Origin: Nymphaea colorata
Lineage: Eukaryota > Streptophyta > Magnoliopsida > Nymphaeales > Nymphaeaceae
Direction of reading: 5' to 3'
Length of the DNA: 60,000 nt
Assembly: GCF_008831285.2 (NCBI RefSeq)
Contig: NC_045141.1
Span: 18,536,848 to 18,596,847, forward strand
In this document: in pieces, positions 38,801 through 50,800 of the stretch
Position numbering within the stretch: the stretch's first letter is position 1
How the letters are laid out: each line of letters starts with the position of its first letter
Notes under the pieces: model-generated
Seen by the model: the letters and a program-made list of their open reading frames with translations, nothing else
Told to the model about the DNA's origin: nothing
The model's database searches: none
Program-made: the position numbers and the translations under genes

Positions 38801-41800
38801 GAATATCTATCATAAAATAAATGCACCAAAACAAATGCCAAAGTTTCAAACATCATGAAAAAATACTTGTAGATGGTAGGATCTATGGAGTGTATGTGTT
38901 TGTGTGCTCAAGTGTAATGATTGGTTCATTCTGAAGATAGGAAAAGTAGACCAATATAACTCTTCATTCCTTTTTTTTAATATTCCTTTTCGGACTTTGA
39001 GCACTGATGCAATCTAGGTTATCCTTTAATAGCAATTGGTTACTAGATCATCCACTTATAACGCATAAGCACTTGAACAATCCCAAGAACCCAAAGCTCA
39101 CAACTATTTTTAATTTCCAAGCCTTGAAAAAGTCAATTTTGTCAAAAGAACCTGATTCAAGAGTTTATTCCTAACAAAAGGACCAGCCTACATGCTTTAT
39201 GAGTTAAAAACTTACAAATCCATGCTTGAGAGAGAGAGAGATTGTAGAGACATACACAGACAAGACAAATTCAAGTGTGTGTACTGGCATTGGATTTTAT
39301 GGAGCACCTGTAGAATTATTCCTCCACCACAGACGGGGATAGAGTCCAACTATGAAGAAGATAAAGAAAAGACAAAGGTCAATAGAGACCAAATGCAACA
39401 GTTCCAAGGTTCCGTGTTGGTTGTTGAAGAGGGTCCACAATTCCTGGCTAGAGGGTACTGGGTAGACTTAAGGCCTTCAAGTTGAAAAATCCCAAAATTT
39501 TGATCCTAATGGTTGCTATATGTCTATACCATTAACAACAACAAAACTCTGCTTGTGAACAAAGCAGCAAGATTAAGGCAACACACATCTTATTTGCAAA
39601 TTCCACTACATTCGGAGGTTTTTTTTTGTGCATTAAAATAAAAGGTTGAATATTGGCTAAGCCAAGCATGTGACACATTAAAGCATCAAAAGCACAGTAA
39701 TAAAGTTCGAGGAAAAAATTCAGGAACTGAGGAGCAGCTAGATAGGTGGAACAATACTTTCATAACTCTGACAAGGCATACATGCTCCATCACATCTATC
39801 CAACACTAGTTGAGTGGTTCTCCCATCAAATGAATGTGCAACTTAATGGATATCTGTTCATACCAACTACAAGATGCAAGTACCAAAGTTCAATTCTTAA
39901 GTTGTAAAGAATTTCTTACTTACCAAGATGGTGGTCTTGTCTTTAAGTATGTTGAGTAAGACTGGAAGTCATCAAGATTGTTTCCTAATTCTTCACGATT
40001 ATTGGAGTCCAGCTCAATCTCTGCATGCACGAGTAAAGGTCGCCGGTACTTTGAAAGAATATGCAGTGCCTCCTACATTTATGTAGTGGAAAAAGAGAAA
40101 CAAGTTCATATTGTAACGACTAACCAGCTGTACCAAGAAAAATAGTTGGTAATGCCCCCAAATGCAGTGGTTGTCATGAAAGTATTCAAACCAAGGTCAT
40201 GAATTGCCCAACTATTACAGAGTATGGTCCAAAATAGGATTTTTTTTTTTTAACAATTACGTGATGAATCTACTAAAAACATAATTGAGATTTTGATACA
40301 TGCAATTTTACATTCTTGTTCAATTTTGAGATTAAAATGAACCATGGGTTCATTTTGATACTTTCATATTTTCAATATTTTGTTTTCCAGAGGCAATCAG
40401 ATTGGAAGTGTCTTTTGTTTAAAACATCTTAAGGACAGTTCCAGCCTTATTTATGAAGGCATAAGACAAAAAAAATCCATTTCAAAAAAATGCAAAACCA
40501 AGTCAAAAATCAGTTTGACGCCAAAGGTTTAACTCTCTGCACCGATTCAAGGAGAGAATATATTTAAAATGAATTCAAAAACTACCTAAAAATTCGTAGT
40601 ATAAAAAAGATGTCCTAGTACTCAGCCGAAAGGCATTTTCAGACAAAATACAAAAAAATAACTAGAACCATCAAAATACTTTTGATTTCAGGTCGGGTTA
40701 CTAAAGGTTTTGAGGAGAGAATACACTTGCTAGAGTATATCTAATAAATAGTGTCATTTATTTGTTAATTATGATTATGCGAGACTTAGATGTTTGGAGC
40801 AATCTTGTTTTAACTGAATCACAGCAATCCATTGGTTTTCCATGATAGCCAATGACCAAAACAGGTACTACTACCCAAAAACCAACAAATTTTGTGTGTC
40901 TTGTGATGCCACCTGCCTGGGAAAGGAAAAATTTTACAAAGCAAAAACTATGCAAGGATAAAGAACATTCCTTTGTTTATATTTCTCTAGTAATGAAGTT
41001 TAAGGAACTTGTGATTTTTGAGATCCAATTCTAGAATCACCGCTAATGAAAAGTTACATGAAATTAATAACTTCCCACCATCACTAGCAATGAAATCTTA
41101 CAGGACATAACCCAACATATATACGTATGAAAGATGACATGTGCAACATCAATCCAGTGGCTTCAATAATGATGAGCCACCTAGTATGAGGTGATACGGT
41201 AGACAAACAATCTGACCAGCATGTGTAGCATGAATCATTTTCCCATATAAATAGGAGCTGCCATGTAGGCATCCTTGTCAGAAGTCAAGCAATTACAACC
41301 AGGCGAAAGACAACCTTGAACGAATCAAAGGCTTGAACCTTGAGTTAGATGCTCTAGAGAAGGTTCAACTTAGAAATACCTTCCGAGAAGAAAACTATAG
41401 GAGTAAGTCTTAGAGATAATTCCTAGAAAGGTAATATCAAAATCAGAGCTCACAAAGGTTTAAGGATAGATTAATCACCTAAAGTGTCCAGTGAACAGTA
41501 TGAAATAGACTATGAGGGAAATTTTTCCCAAACTGATGGAAAGCTGCTGTTTGAACACTCGACATTTTTAGCTTTCACCTGATTACACCCAAATTATTTA
41601 AAAATACGTAGTATCTTAGACATAGGTGTATGTGCCAAACTTGCACCAAAGATCAAACCATGAAATGGTACTATTGATGATAAAATTTACCCACCAAGAA
41701 ATCACGTGTTCCTTTAAAGTGAAAAGAAAATGATAGTATCTAACAAAAATGTTTCACAAAAAACTTTGTTTAAAGTTTGAGAATATGCATGATAAGGAAC

Positions 41801-44800
41801 AAGCAAAAGCCACATAGAGCTTTGACCTCCAAATAGAAGGATTAGAAGTAAACCTTGATATGGCTCACATTTGTCATAGGAAAGTCGTTGATTCCAGAAG
41901 GGCACATAAATGACTGCAAATAAATCATGTGAATGTGTCAAAAATTCAATATTGTAAATGAAGCAAGATTCAGATTATTCCTAAAGGAAAGTACGTAGTT
42001 TGAATAAACAAGTTTGACTAAGCAATCTCAATGTTCAAAATGTTTGCAAGGAAATGTAAAAGCAAAGACCTAGTAAATAGAAAAAGGCAAGCATTCTTCA
42101 AAAGTTTCTGTCTCAATGAACAATTAACTCTGAAAACTATAATAAGAGTTTCAATTTTTCTCAATGAAAAAACTATATTTTAAATAGATAAAATGTGGAT
42201 AAAAAATCTCAATATTCCAATCTTTGCAGAGGTAATGTATAATTTAATTTTTCTCTATTAAGTGAACATAGACATTCCATGTAATTCTTGGTCTTCTATA
42301 TCTCTTAGTCTTGTCCTTTATTGATGTTAAGACGTGTTTATACTCAGTATTAGGCTTGAGAGGGCACTTGTGTAATAATGTTTCTTTTAATGACTTTCTT
42401 GTAACTTATCCCTCTCCTCTAGTCTATATAAAGAGGAGTTAGGGATTCTTTCTAGGTAAATCAAAGATTAGTTCTCTTAACTTTATCATGGTATCAGAGC
42501 TCCAGCCGTCTCCTCCTCAGCGAGTTGTCGCCGACTGAGCGGCGCCGCCGCCGCCTCATCGGCGTCAGTCGCCGCCGCCGCCCTTTGCCGCCCTGTCCAT
42601 TGCCGCCTCGCCCTTTGCCGCCCTGTCCATTGCCGCCTGATCCATCCCTGCTGCCCCTCGTCGCCCTACCCATTGTCTGCCTGCGCCGCCTCCGCCTGTG
42701 CCTCCTGCGCCCGTCCGCCTGCGCCCGTCCGCCTGCGCCGCCGCCTCCGCCTGTGCCTCCTGCGCCCGTCCGCCTGCGCCACCGCCGCCCGTCTGCCTGC
42801 GCCCGTCTCCCTGCGCCCGTCCTCCTGCGCCCGTCCGCCTGCGCCGCCGCCGCCCGTCTGCCTTCGCCGCCGCCTCAACGCTGATTTTTCCTCTCTGCGT
42901 CTTTCCGCTGCATGCTGCTCCGCCGCTGCTCTGCACGTTGCTCCTCCACTGCACGCTGCTCCGCCGCTGTTCCGCCGCTGCTCTGCCCGTGGTTCTGCAC
43001 GCTGATTTTCTTCTCACCGTCGTCTCTGGTATCTCTCTTCGTTCAGCTCTGCTGTTGCCTCTTCTCGCCGATCGGACTTCTGGATTGCTACCTGCGTTAA
43101 CTGCATATTGCTTCATGATCAGCATGTTGTCTTTCGATATGTGATTGTATTCTTTTGCCTGCACTTCCTATTCCGTGGCTCGGTTTCCTCCTTTGTGTTG
43201 AAAGATGTCTGAAATTAGTAGTGGCGCTAATACCTCTTCCTTTGTATCGTCGGGAGAGATGAAGAGTTCCCCATTTTCCAGCATTATCACCAAAATGGAT
43301 GGGGGTAATTACGAGATGTGGGCCATGCAAGTAAAAAGAACTTTGATCGCCCATGAGAAGGAACATCTCATATTGGAGCCCGAGCCCGTACAGAAGGTAG
43401 GAAAATATACTACTTGGTTTAAAGATAATTCATTGGTTATGGTATGGATTGTTGGTACTCTCTCACAAGAAATTGCAAATGAAGTCTTGCACAAGGACAG
43501 TGCAAAGGATATGTGGGATTCCCTTGCTGCCACTTATTCACAGGCAAGAAATGAAACGCGCATTATGCAGCTTCATCATGATATCCATCAGATGCGCCAA
43601 GATGGCAGACCTCTTCACACTTATTATTCTAGTCTCAAGTCCATGTTTGAGAGACTGAATAGCTACTTTCCCGCATGCAAGTGTGAACAACAAAAGGCAT
43701 ACAGAGATATGCTTATGGTAGGGGTCTTTCTTTCTGGTTTAGACTCTGTTTATGAATCCGCAAAGAACCAAATGCTTACTAGTCCCTCGATTCCTCCTAT
43801 TGATGAGGCTTACAGTAGGCTCAGCAGAATTCCGATCTCTGCATCGACTGTTCCTGATACCACTTCTGCTATGCTTGCTACTCGTGGCAGAGGAGGACCC
43901 TTTTTTGCCAGAGGAAGAGGGGGCCGTGGCCGTGGCAATACCCCTTCGCGCCCTGTATGTCAGTTTTGTCACCGCATTGGTCATACTGTGGATAAGTGTT
44001 GGCAGAAACATGGTCGTCCAGCTTTTGCAAATCAGACTGTATCTACTGATTCTCCTGAGCAGCCTAAGCCTCAGCACATGGTATCCTCCAGTGAGTTGCA
44101 TGTAGATGACATTCTCTCTCAGTTGAGGCACTTGATTGGCGACAGCGCCCATCCATCCCCTGGTCCGACCACTTCTACTGTTCCTACCGCTGCGAGTGCT
44201 TCTTCATCTGGTATGTATTCTGCTTGTACAGTCTGCTCTCCTCCTGACACTACAGATTGGCTTATTGATTCTGGTGCATCGACACATCTCTGTGGGGATA
44301 AGATGCAATTCACCTCTTACGTCCCTACTCCACCGGGTCGTTCGGTTATTCTAGCAGATGGAAAAGATTCACCAGTTGTTGGACATGGAGAGGTCCAACT
44401 TACTTCATCATTGCCGCTGCAGCACGTTCTTCATGCACCAGAATTCCCCCATAGCCTACTTTCTATCAGTCAGATTACCAGAGAATTAAATTGTCGTGCT
44501 ATATTTGACTCTTCCTCTCTTGTGTTTCAGGATATACTGACGGGCAGGGTGATTGGCAGTGGCCGTGAACAGGGAGGTCTCTACAGGCTAGTGCACTCCT
44601 TTCCCTTTGCTGGATCTACCTCGTCGGGGTCGTCCTCATCCTCGGCTTATACTTGGCATTTACGTTTTGGACATCTCCCGTTTCAGAAACTGCTGCATGT
44701 TCTCCCTCAGCTGTCTCATAAGTCGTCTTTTCAATGTGAGTCTTGTCAGTTAGGCAAACACCATCGGTCATCCTTTCCTCCGCGGTCTAGTAGAAGTAGC

Positions 44801-47800
44801 CACTCTGTGTTTGAGTTACTTCATTTTGATGTTTGGGGCCCGAGTCGTACTCCTGACCTTCAGGGTCATCGGTATTATCTTGTTGCTGTTGATGATTACA
44901 GTCGTGTTAGTTGGGTTTTTCTTATGAAACACAAATCTGAAGCGGGTCATGTAATCAAAAATTTTATCAATGAAATTCTGACTCAGTTTGATACTTGTGT
45001 CAAGATTGTGCGCTCTGACAATGCTCTTGAGTTCTGTGCTTCCTCTTTAGAACAATTTTTCAGGGATAAGGGTATCATTCACCAAACTTCTTGTGCCTAT
45101 ACCTCTCAACAAAACGGGGTTGCTGAAAGAAAACACCGCCATATTCTTGATGTCGCCAGAACCATTATCATACACAGCCATGTTCCCCATTCTTATTGGG
45201 GAGATGCTGTTCTTACAGCATGCTATCTTATTAATCGCATGCCGTCATCCGTGTTGGGAGATCTTATTCCTTTCTCTGTTCTTTTTCCTGACAGAGAATT
45301 GTTTTCTGTTGCACCTCGTATTTTTGGATGTGTTGCCTTTGTTCAGTTACTTGGTCCTGGGCGAGATAAGTTATCCCCTCGGGCTATCAAAACGATCTTT
45401 GTTGGTTATTCCCGCACTCAAAAGGGATATCGTTGTTATGATCCTTCTACTCGTCGATATTATGTGAGTGCTGATGTTACATTTTTTGAGTCCACCTCTT
45501 ATTTCTCTCCCAATGGAACTCAATTAAGGGTGCCTGAATTTAGTGATGAAGTCCACCTTCCTTTACCTCTCATGAGTTATCCACAACCCGTTGCTTCGCG
45601 TTTTGGGGCTATCTACCAACGTCGCACTAAACCTGTTCAACCTACACCCTGTGCTCCTGTGCCTTCACCCAGCATGCCCAAGGTACTTCCTGAACACACA
45701 AATCCTGCTGACCATTCTTTATGTGATGATGCCACAGGGGACTCTCCAGAGCATGCTACTGGTCCTCATATTAATGAACTTGATATGCCTATTGCTCAAA
45801 GGAAAGGCAAACGCAGTTGCACTATGCATCCTCTCTCTGGTCATTTGTCCATGGCTCGACTCACTCCTACTTACCGCCAGTTTGTCAAGGGACTGTCGGC
45901 TGTAGCTCTTCCACAGACTCCTATGGACGCTCTTTCTGATCCCAAATGGGCCGCAGCTATGCAAGAAGAGATGGATGCCCTTCAGTCTAGAGGCACCTGG
46001 ACACTAGTTACTCCTTCATCTGATGCAGCTATTGTTGGTTGTCGATGGGTATTTACTGTTAAATACAGAGCAGATGGCAGCATTGAGAGATATAAGGCTC
46101 GCTTGGTTGCAAAAGGCTATACTCAGACTTATGGGGTTGATTATTATGATACCTTCTCTCCTGTGGCACGACATGCTTCTTTACGGGTTCTTCTCGCTGT
46201 TGCCGTCAGCAAGAATTGGTCTCTATCACAGCTTGATGTCAAAAATGCCTTTCTGTATGGTGACCTACATGAAGAAGTGTATATGCAGCAACCACCAGGG
46301 TTTGTTGCTGAGGGGGAGTGTCAGAAAGTGTGTAGATTGAGAAAGGCAATTTATGGTCTGAAACAAAGTCCTCGAGCTTGGTTTCAAAAATTATCAGAGA
46401 ATATTGAGTATGAGGGCTTCAGACGTTCTTCGGCTGATCATTCCCTTTTTGTCAAGAAAACTTCTACAGGTACAGTGATAGTTCTTGTCTATGTTGATGA
46501 TATCATTGTTACAGGGGATGATATTCAGGGGATTTCCAACATCAAGGGCGTCCTTGGACGACACTTTGTCACCAAGGATCTTGGTGAGCTACGCTATTTC
46601 CTAGGTATTGAGTTTGCCAGAAATCAGAAGGGTCTTATCATGTGCCAAAGGAAATACGTTACTGATGTCTTGCAAGAGACAGGTATGCTAGGATGTCGAC
46701 CTGCCTCTACACCCATGGACATCAATACTCGCTTGTATGATGATGATACTGAAGATGTTGATGCTAGACAATATAGAGGGATTGTTGGGAAGCTCCTATA
46801 TATCACTGTTACTCGACCTGATATTGCCTATGCTGTCAGCAGAGTGAGTCAATTTATGGATAAGCCCAAGAAAGTCCATTGGGATGCTGCCATGATGATT
46901 CTCAGGTATCTGAAAAATTCACCAGGAATGGGACTCTTCTTTCAAAATGGTACATCTCTCACTATATCTGTGTATGTTGATGCTGATTATGCGGGATGTC
47001 ACCTTGACAGAAAATCCACTACTGGGTTTTGTGTGTTCATTGGATCCAACTTGGTTACATGGAAGAGTAAGAAGCAGACAGTGGTTGCCAGATCAAGTGC
47101 AGAATCTGAGTATAGAGTTATGGCTCAGGCTACTGCTGAAGTTATGTGGGTTAGATCTCTGATGTTGGATCTTACTGTGGAAGTGCCTCTTCCTATGCAA
47201 TTGTTAGGTGATAACAAAGCTGCTCTGTTTATTGCTAATAATCCTGCTTTCCATGAGAGAACCAAGCATGTTGAAGTAGATTGTCACTATACCAGAGACA
47301 TGATTCAAAAGGGGTTTGTAAGCACCTCCCATATTTCAACTACAGGGCAAACTGCTGATATTTTTACTAAAGCTCTTGCAAGAGGACCATTCCAAAGTTG
47401 TTGTTCCAAGTTGAGCTTGTTTGACATATACGCTCCAACTTGAGGGGGAGTGTTAAGACGTGTTTATACTCAGTATTAGGCTTGAGAGGGCACTTGTGTA
47501 ATAATGTTTCTTTTAATGACTTTCTTGTAACTTATCCCTCTCCTCTAGTCTATATAAAGAGGAGTTAGGGATTCTTTCTAGGTAAATCAAAGATTAGTTC
47601 TCTTAACTTTATCAATTGACACATACGTATACATACAATCTTCAATTATAATGGACATCTCAAGCAATCTCTTGATTCTCCATCATGAACTAAGCACATT
47701 TTAAATGGACTGTGAATATATTCATGAGAAGCACCCAGAAAGTACTATAGGTTTCCCTCTTGTCTCTTTTATAGTTTCATATACCAAAATTTAACTTCCT

Positions 47801-50800
47801 TCACAAGTTATTATTATGAAAACAACAGTTTGAGGGGGGATATTAGACACATCCAATTATTTTTACATACTTACATATCTATATGTTTGTGCACATATGT
47901 TATGTATATGTTTACTAGATCTGTTTTTAGTTTTTTGGGTTTTACAGCCCTTCATTTTTCGTATTTTTAGTTTTTTATACTAGATACTAAAGCATTTAAT
48001 CATTATGGACAATATACAATTGGATAATTCATTTGTTCAATATGACTATTAACAAAACCACTATAGTTTTGGACTAATTCTCCCATTGTGTACTATTCAG
48101 ATAGCAGTAATCATACACAATTAAGGGAGTAGTCAATAAAATGGTACAACTAAAAGAAATGCTCAACATCTAACTGTACTCATTTCACTGATAATCACTT
48201 TTACCCCCTGAGCTCCAATGGACCTTGACTAGGCAAATGTATTATACATTAATTTAATCTAATAAGTTCAGTAAAATGAACCAGTCACACCGAAACGACC
48301 TTAAGCCCCAGAACACCTGCTTCAAGAAGACCTTCCAGAGATGTCAAGTTGAAGGCATTCTCAGGAACAAGTCCACCCCAAAAACCTGTATAGTTACACA
48401 TATCAAAGAAGAAAGCTACATGCCAACCAACTGCATTAAATGCTTCAAGTTGAGTTGATAATAAGGCAGCAGGCAAATGTCAGACCCATCAAATAATATA
48501 CACAAAACATGAATAAGATTAGTTTAAAGTCCATACCAACATCAACGTAGATGTTTCCCTTTGCCACATCCACCTACAACACCAAAACACAGAAAAAATT
48601 ATCGATACTAAAAACTCATTTTGCTTGTAAATGTTGATTAACATCTTCAAAATCAGTTTATGCATCCAGATAAGATTACTTGAAAAGAAATTTATCAACA
48701 TTTAAGTGAAGAATTTGAGAAAAAAATGAACCAAACTTCAACCAACTTATGCTTCCAATACAACATGTTCCACAGATATTGCTATTTATATGAGATAGCT
48801 AACCTTATGGAGCTTTCAGTAAGAATAAAAAAAAAAACTGATACAGAAGGGAGCCCAAACAAAAAAACCAATGCAACAAGGTGGTAAAAGAGTTACATCC
48901 TAGAGATGTGCAACTGAGGCTATTATTGGAAAACAAGGAAATATCTCACTATGTACAGCAATCAATTCCATCCCCAAAACCATACAACCTTCTAAAAATT
49001 TAACATCATTTCAATTACACAGAATGGCATCATTGTGATAAATTTACTAATGTTGCATATCCAAATAAATTATTTTTTCCCATTTGACAATTTTTCCTTT
49101 TTTCTTTTTTCTTCTGTGTGGTGTCTATAAATATATATCATTCGGATAGCAAAGTAAAACCAAGAAAGATTATTTTATTATTTGACAATAGGTATGCTGT
49201 TTTAAATTATATGTAGTTTTTAATGGACCAATTTAGTCTTATTAACCTTATTTCCTATGCACAAGTTTCACTTTTCAGCTTTTGCAAGATTACTTTTATC
49301 TTATGGGATGAGAATGATGATCCAATCATCATGCAGTTTTGGACATTATATTTATCCAATGAAGAAATATCTCACTATTTAAAGCCCCATCCCTTGAATG
49401 AGATGCCTCATGAAAGCTAACGAATGGTTTCTTCCTCCCACTTACTTGCTTCATCTTTTCATGTTTTAACATAATAACTATAGCTGGAAAATCTTATTAC
49501 AACTTGAAGGTACTATAGCATAACAGAAAGGGGTTCAACTTGGATAGACAAAGAAAGAGAGAGAACCTTAAGTTTGAGTGCTTCTACAGTTGTTGTTGAG
49601 GGATCACTATTAAGTGGCATGTCAACCAGCATAGTAATACCACCTGTGCAATTGCAGTAAGCAGCCAATAAATTTGCTAAGTTTTCCATTTTTGTGCAAA
49701 TATATGTGAAATGATTTCAAACCAAGAAAACAACAGAATTTAATTAAAAACCGCAATAAAAAGATCAGTAAGTTTTAAAAATGTGAAACAGTGATAGCTG
49801 GTTTAAAAACCAGATCAACAGCTCTATTTCACCTCAACAATGAAAAGCTTCAAACAGATATCCAATTTTCTACATATCCAAGATAGTCAATGTGGTTTTG
49901 TTTTCATAGAGAGTTAAAAAGCTAAATTTTACCCGTTTTTAAAATCTGTGAAATGGTTGACAGAGGCTATATATGAAACTTATGCATTTTCAGCATTTAT
50001 TTCCCAGCTTTATGTTCATAAAAAGTATAAACAATCCTGACATCAGAATACATGTTTGATAATTACACAATACCAGCAGCAGCAGCTTTAGTGCCAGTGG
50101 GAAATCCTTCCCATTCAGCCCTTCCAGGGTCATCAAGGTGTGCATGCCTATTAAAGAAAAAAGTGTTTCTGAGTTTGCTGAATCGTGAGATGCTGCCATG
50201 GAAAAAATCTGAATGGAAAATATCATCGTAACAGCAGTGAATTATTTTTGTAGTATTTTCTTGGAACAATTTGTGATTATTTCAAAAAGAACATTACCAT
50301 TTAGATTTTAAAATCCATGAGCACTGGCTCGTCCAAGAAACAAAACAAGAAAGAAGATGACAGTTCTACCAAGATAAACCCTTGATTTATGTATGAAAGC
50401 AAGCTGACATATTTCCAAACAGAAGTATCTTTAAGTCTTACACGTCTATCAAGCCGGGCATGATTACTGCCTCTCCATAGTCGACTGCATGGTTGTTTGA
50501 AAATTTTCCGTGCTCCTCAACCACAGACAAGATTCTCCCTCCTTTTATTTCAACTGCATCCACAGAGTACTTCAAAATTTATCAAGCAACATTAAAGAGA
50601 AGAAAATCAGATTCTCCCCGTGCCAAACACCTACTTCATCCAACCAAAAAGGAAGGAACAAGAAACACTTAAGCTTGCATTAAACAATTAAGAAACAGGG
50701 AAAACTGAATGCTGGTTTTTCTTAAGCAATCACGCATGCACTGATGCGGTCGCGCATATAGCAGCATAGTTACAAGCCAACTGGAGACGAAATAATATAA

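Larger units (their letters stand above)
42325..47614 (+). mobile_element. Complete Ty1/Copia LTR retrotransposon inserted in ALN intron 7
   Basis: A 5290-bp element with 164-bp TG...CA LTRs (42325-42488 and 47451-47614) that I read as identical. It has a primer-binding site, a GC-rich leader, one uninterrupted gag-pol ORF in the Copia order (protease, integrase, RT, RNase H) and a polypurine tract. It is flanked by the 5-bp target duplication ATTGA (42320-42324 and 47615-47619). It lies opposite to ALN. Identical LTRs mean insertion was recent on the scale of LTR divergence, and the element looks competent to move. Confidence 0.97.

Noticed and set aside
42525-43164. Long Pro/Arg/Ala/Cys-rich ORFs on both strands of the Copia leader
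   Set aside because: They come from the GC-rich repeat, most lack an ATG start, and they do not join the gag-pol frame without crossing a stop.
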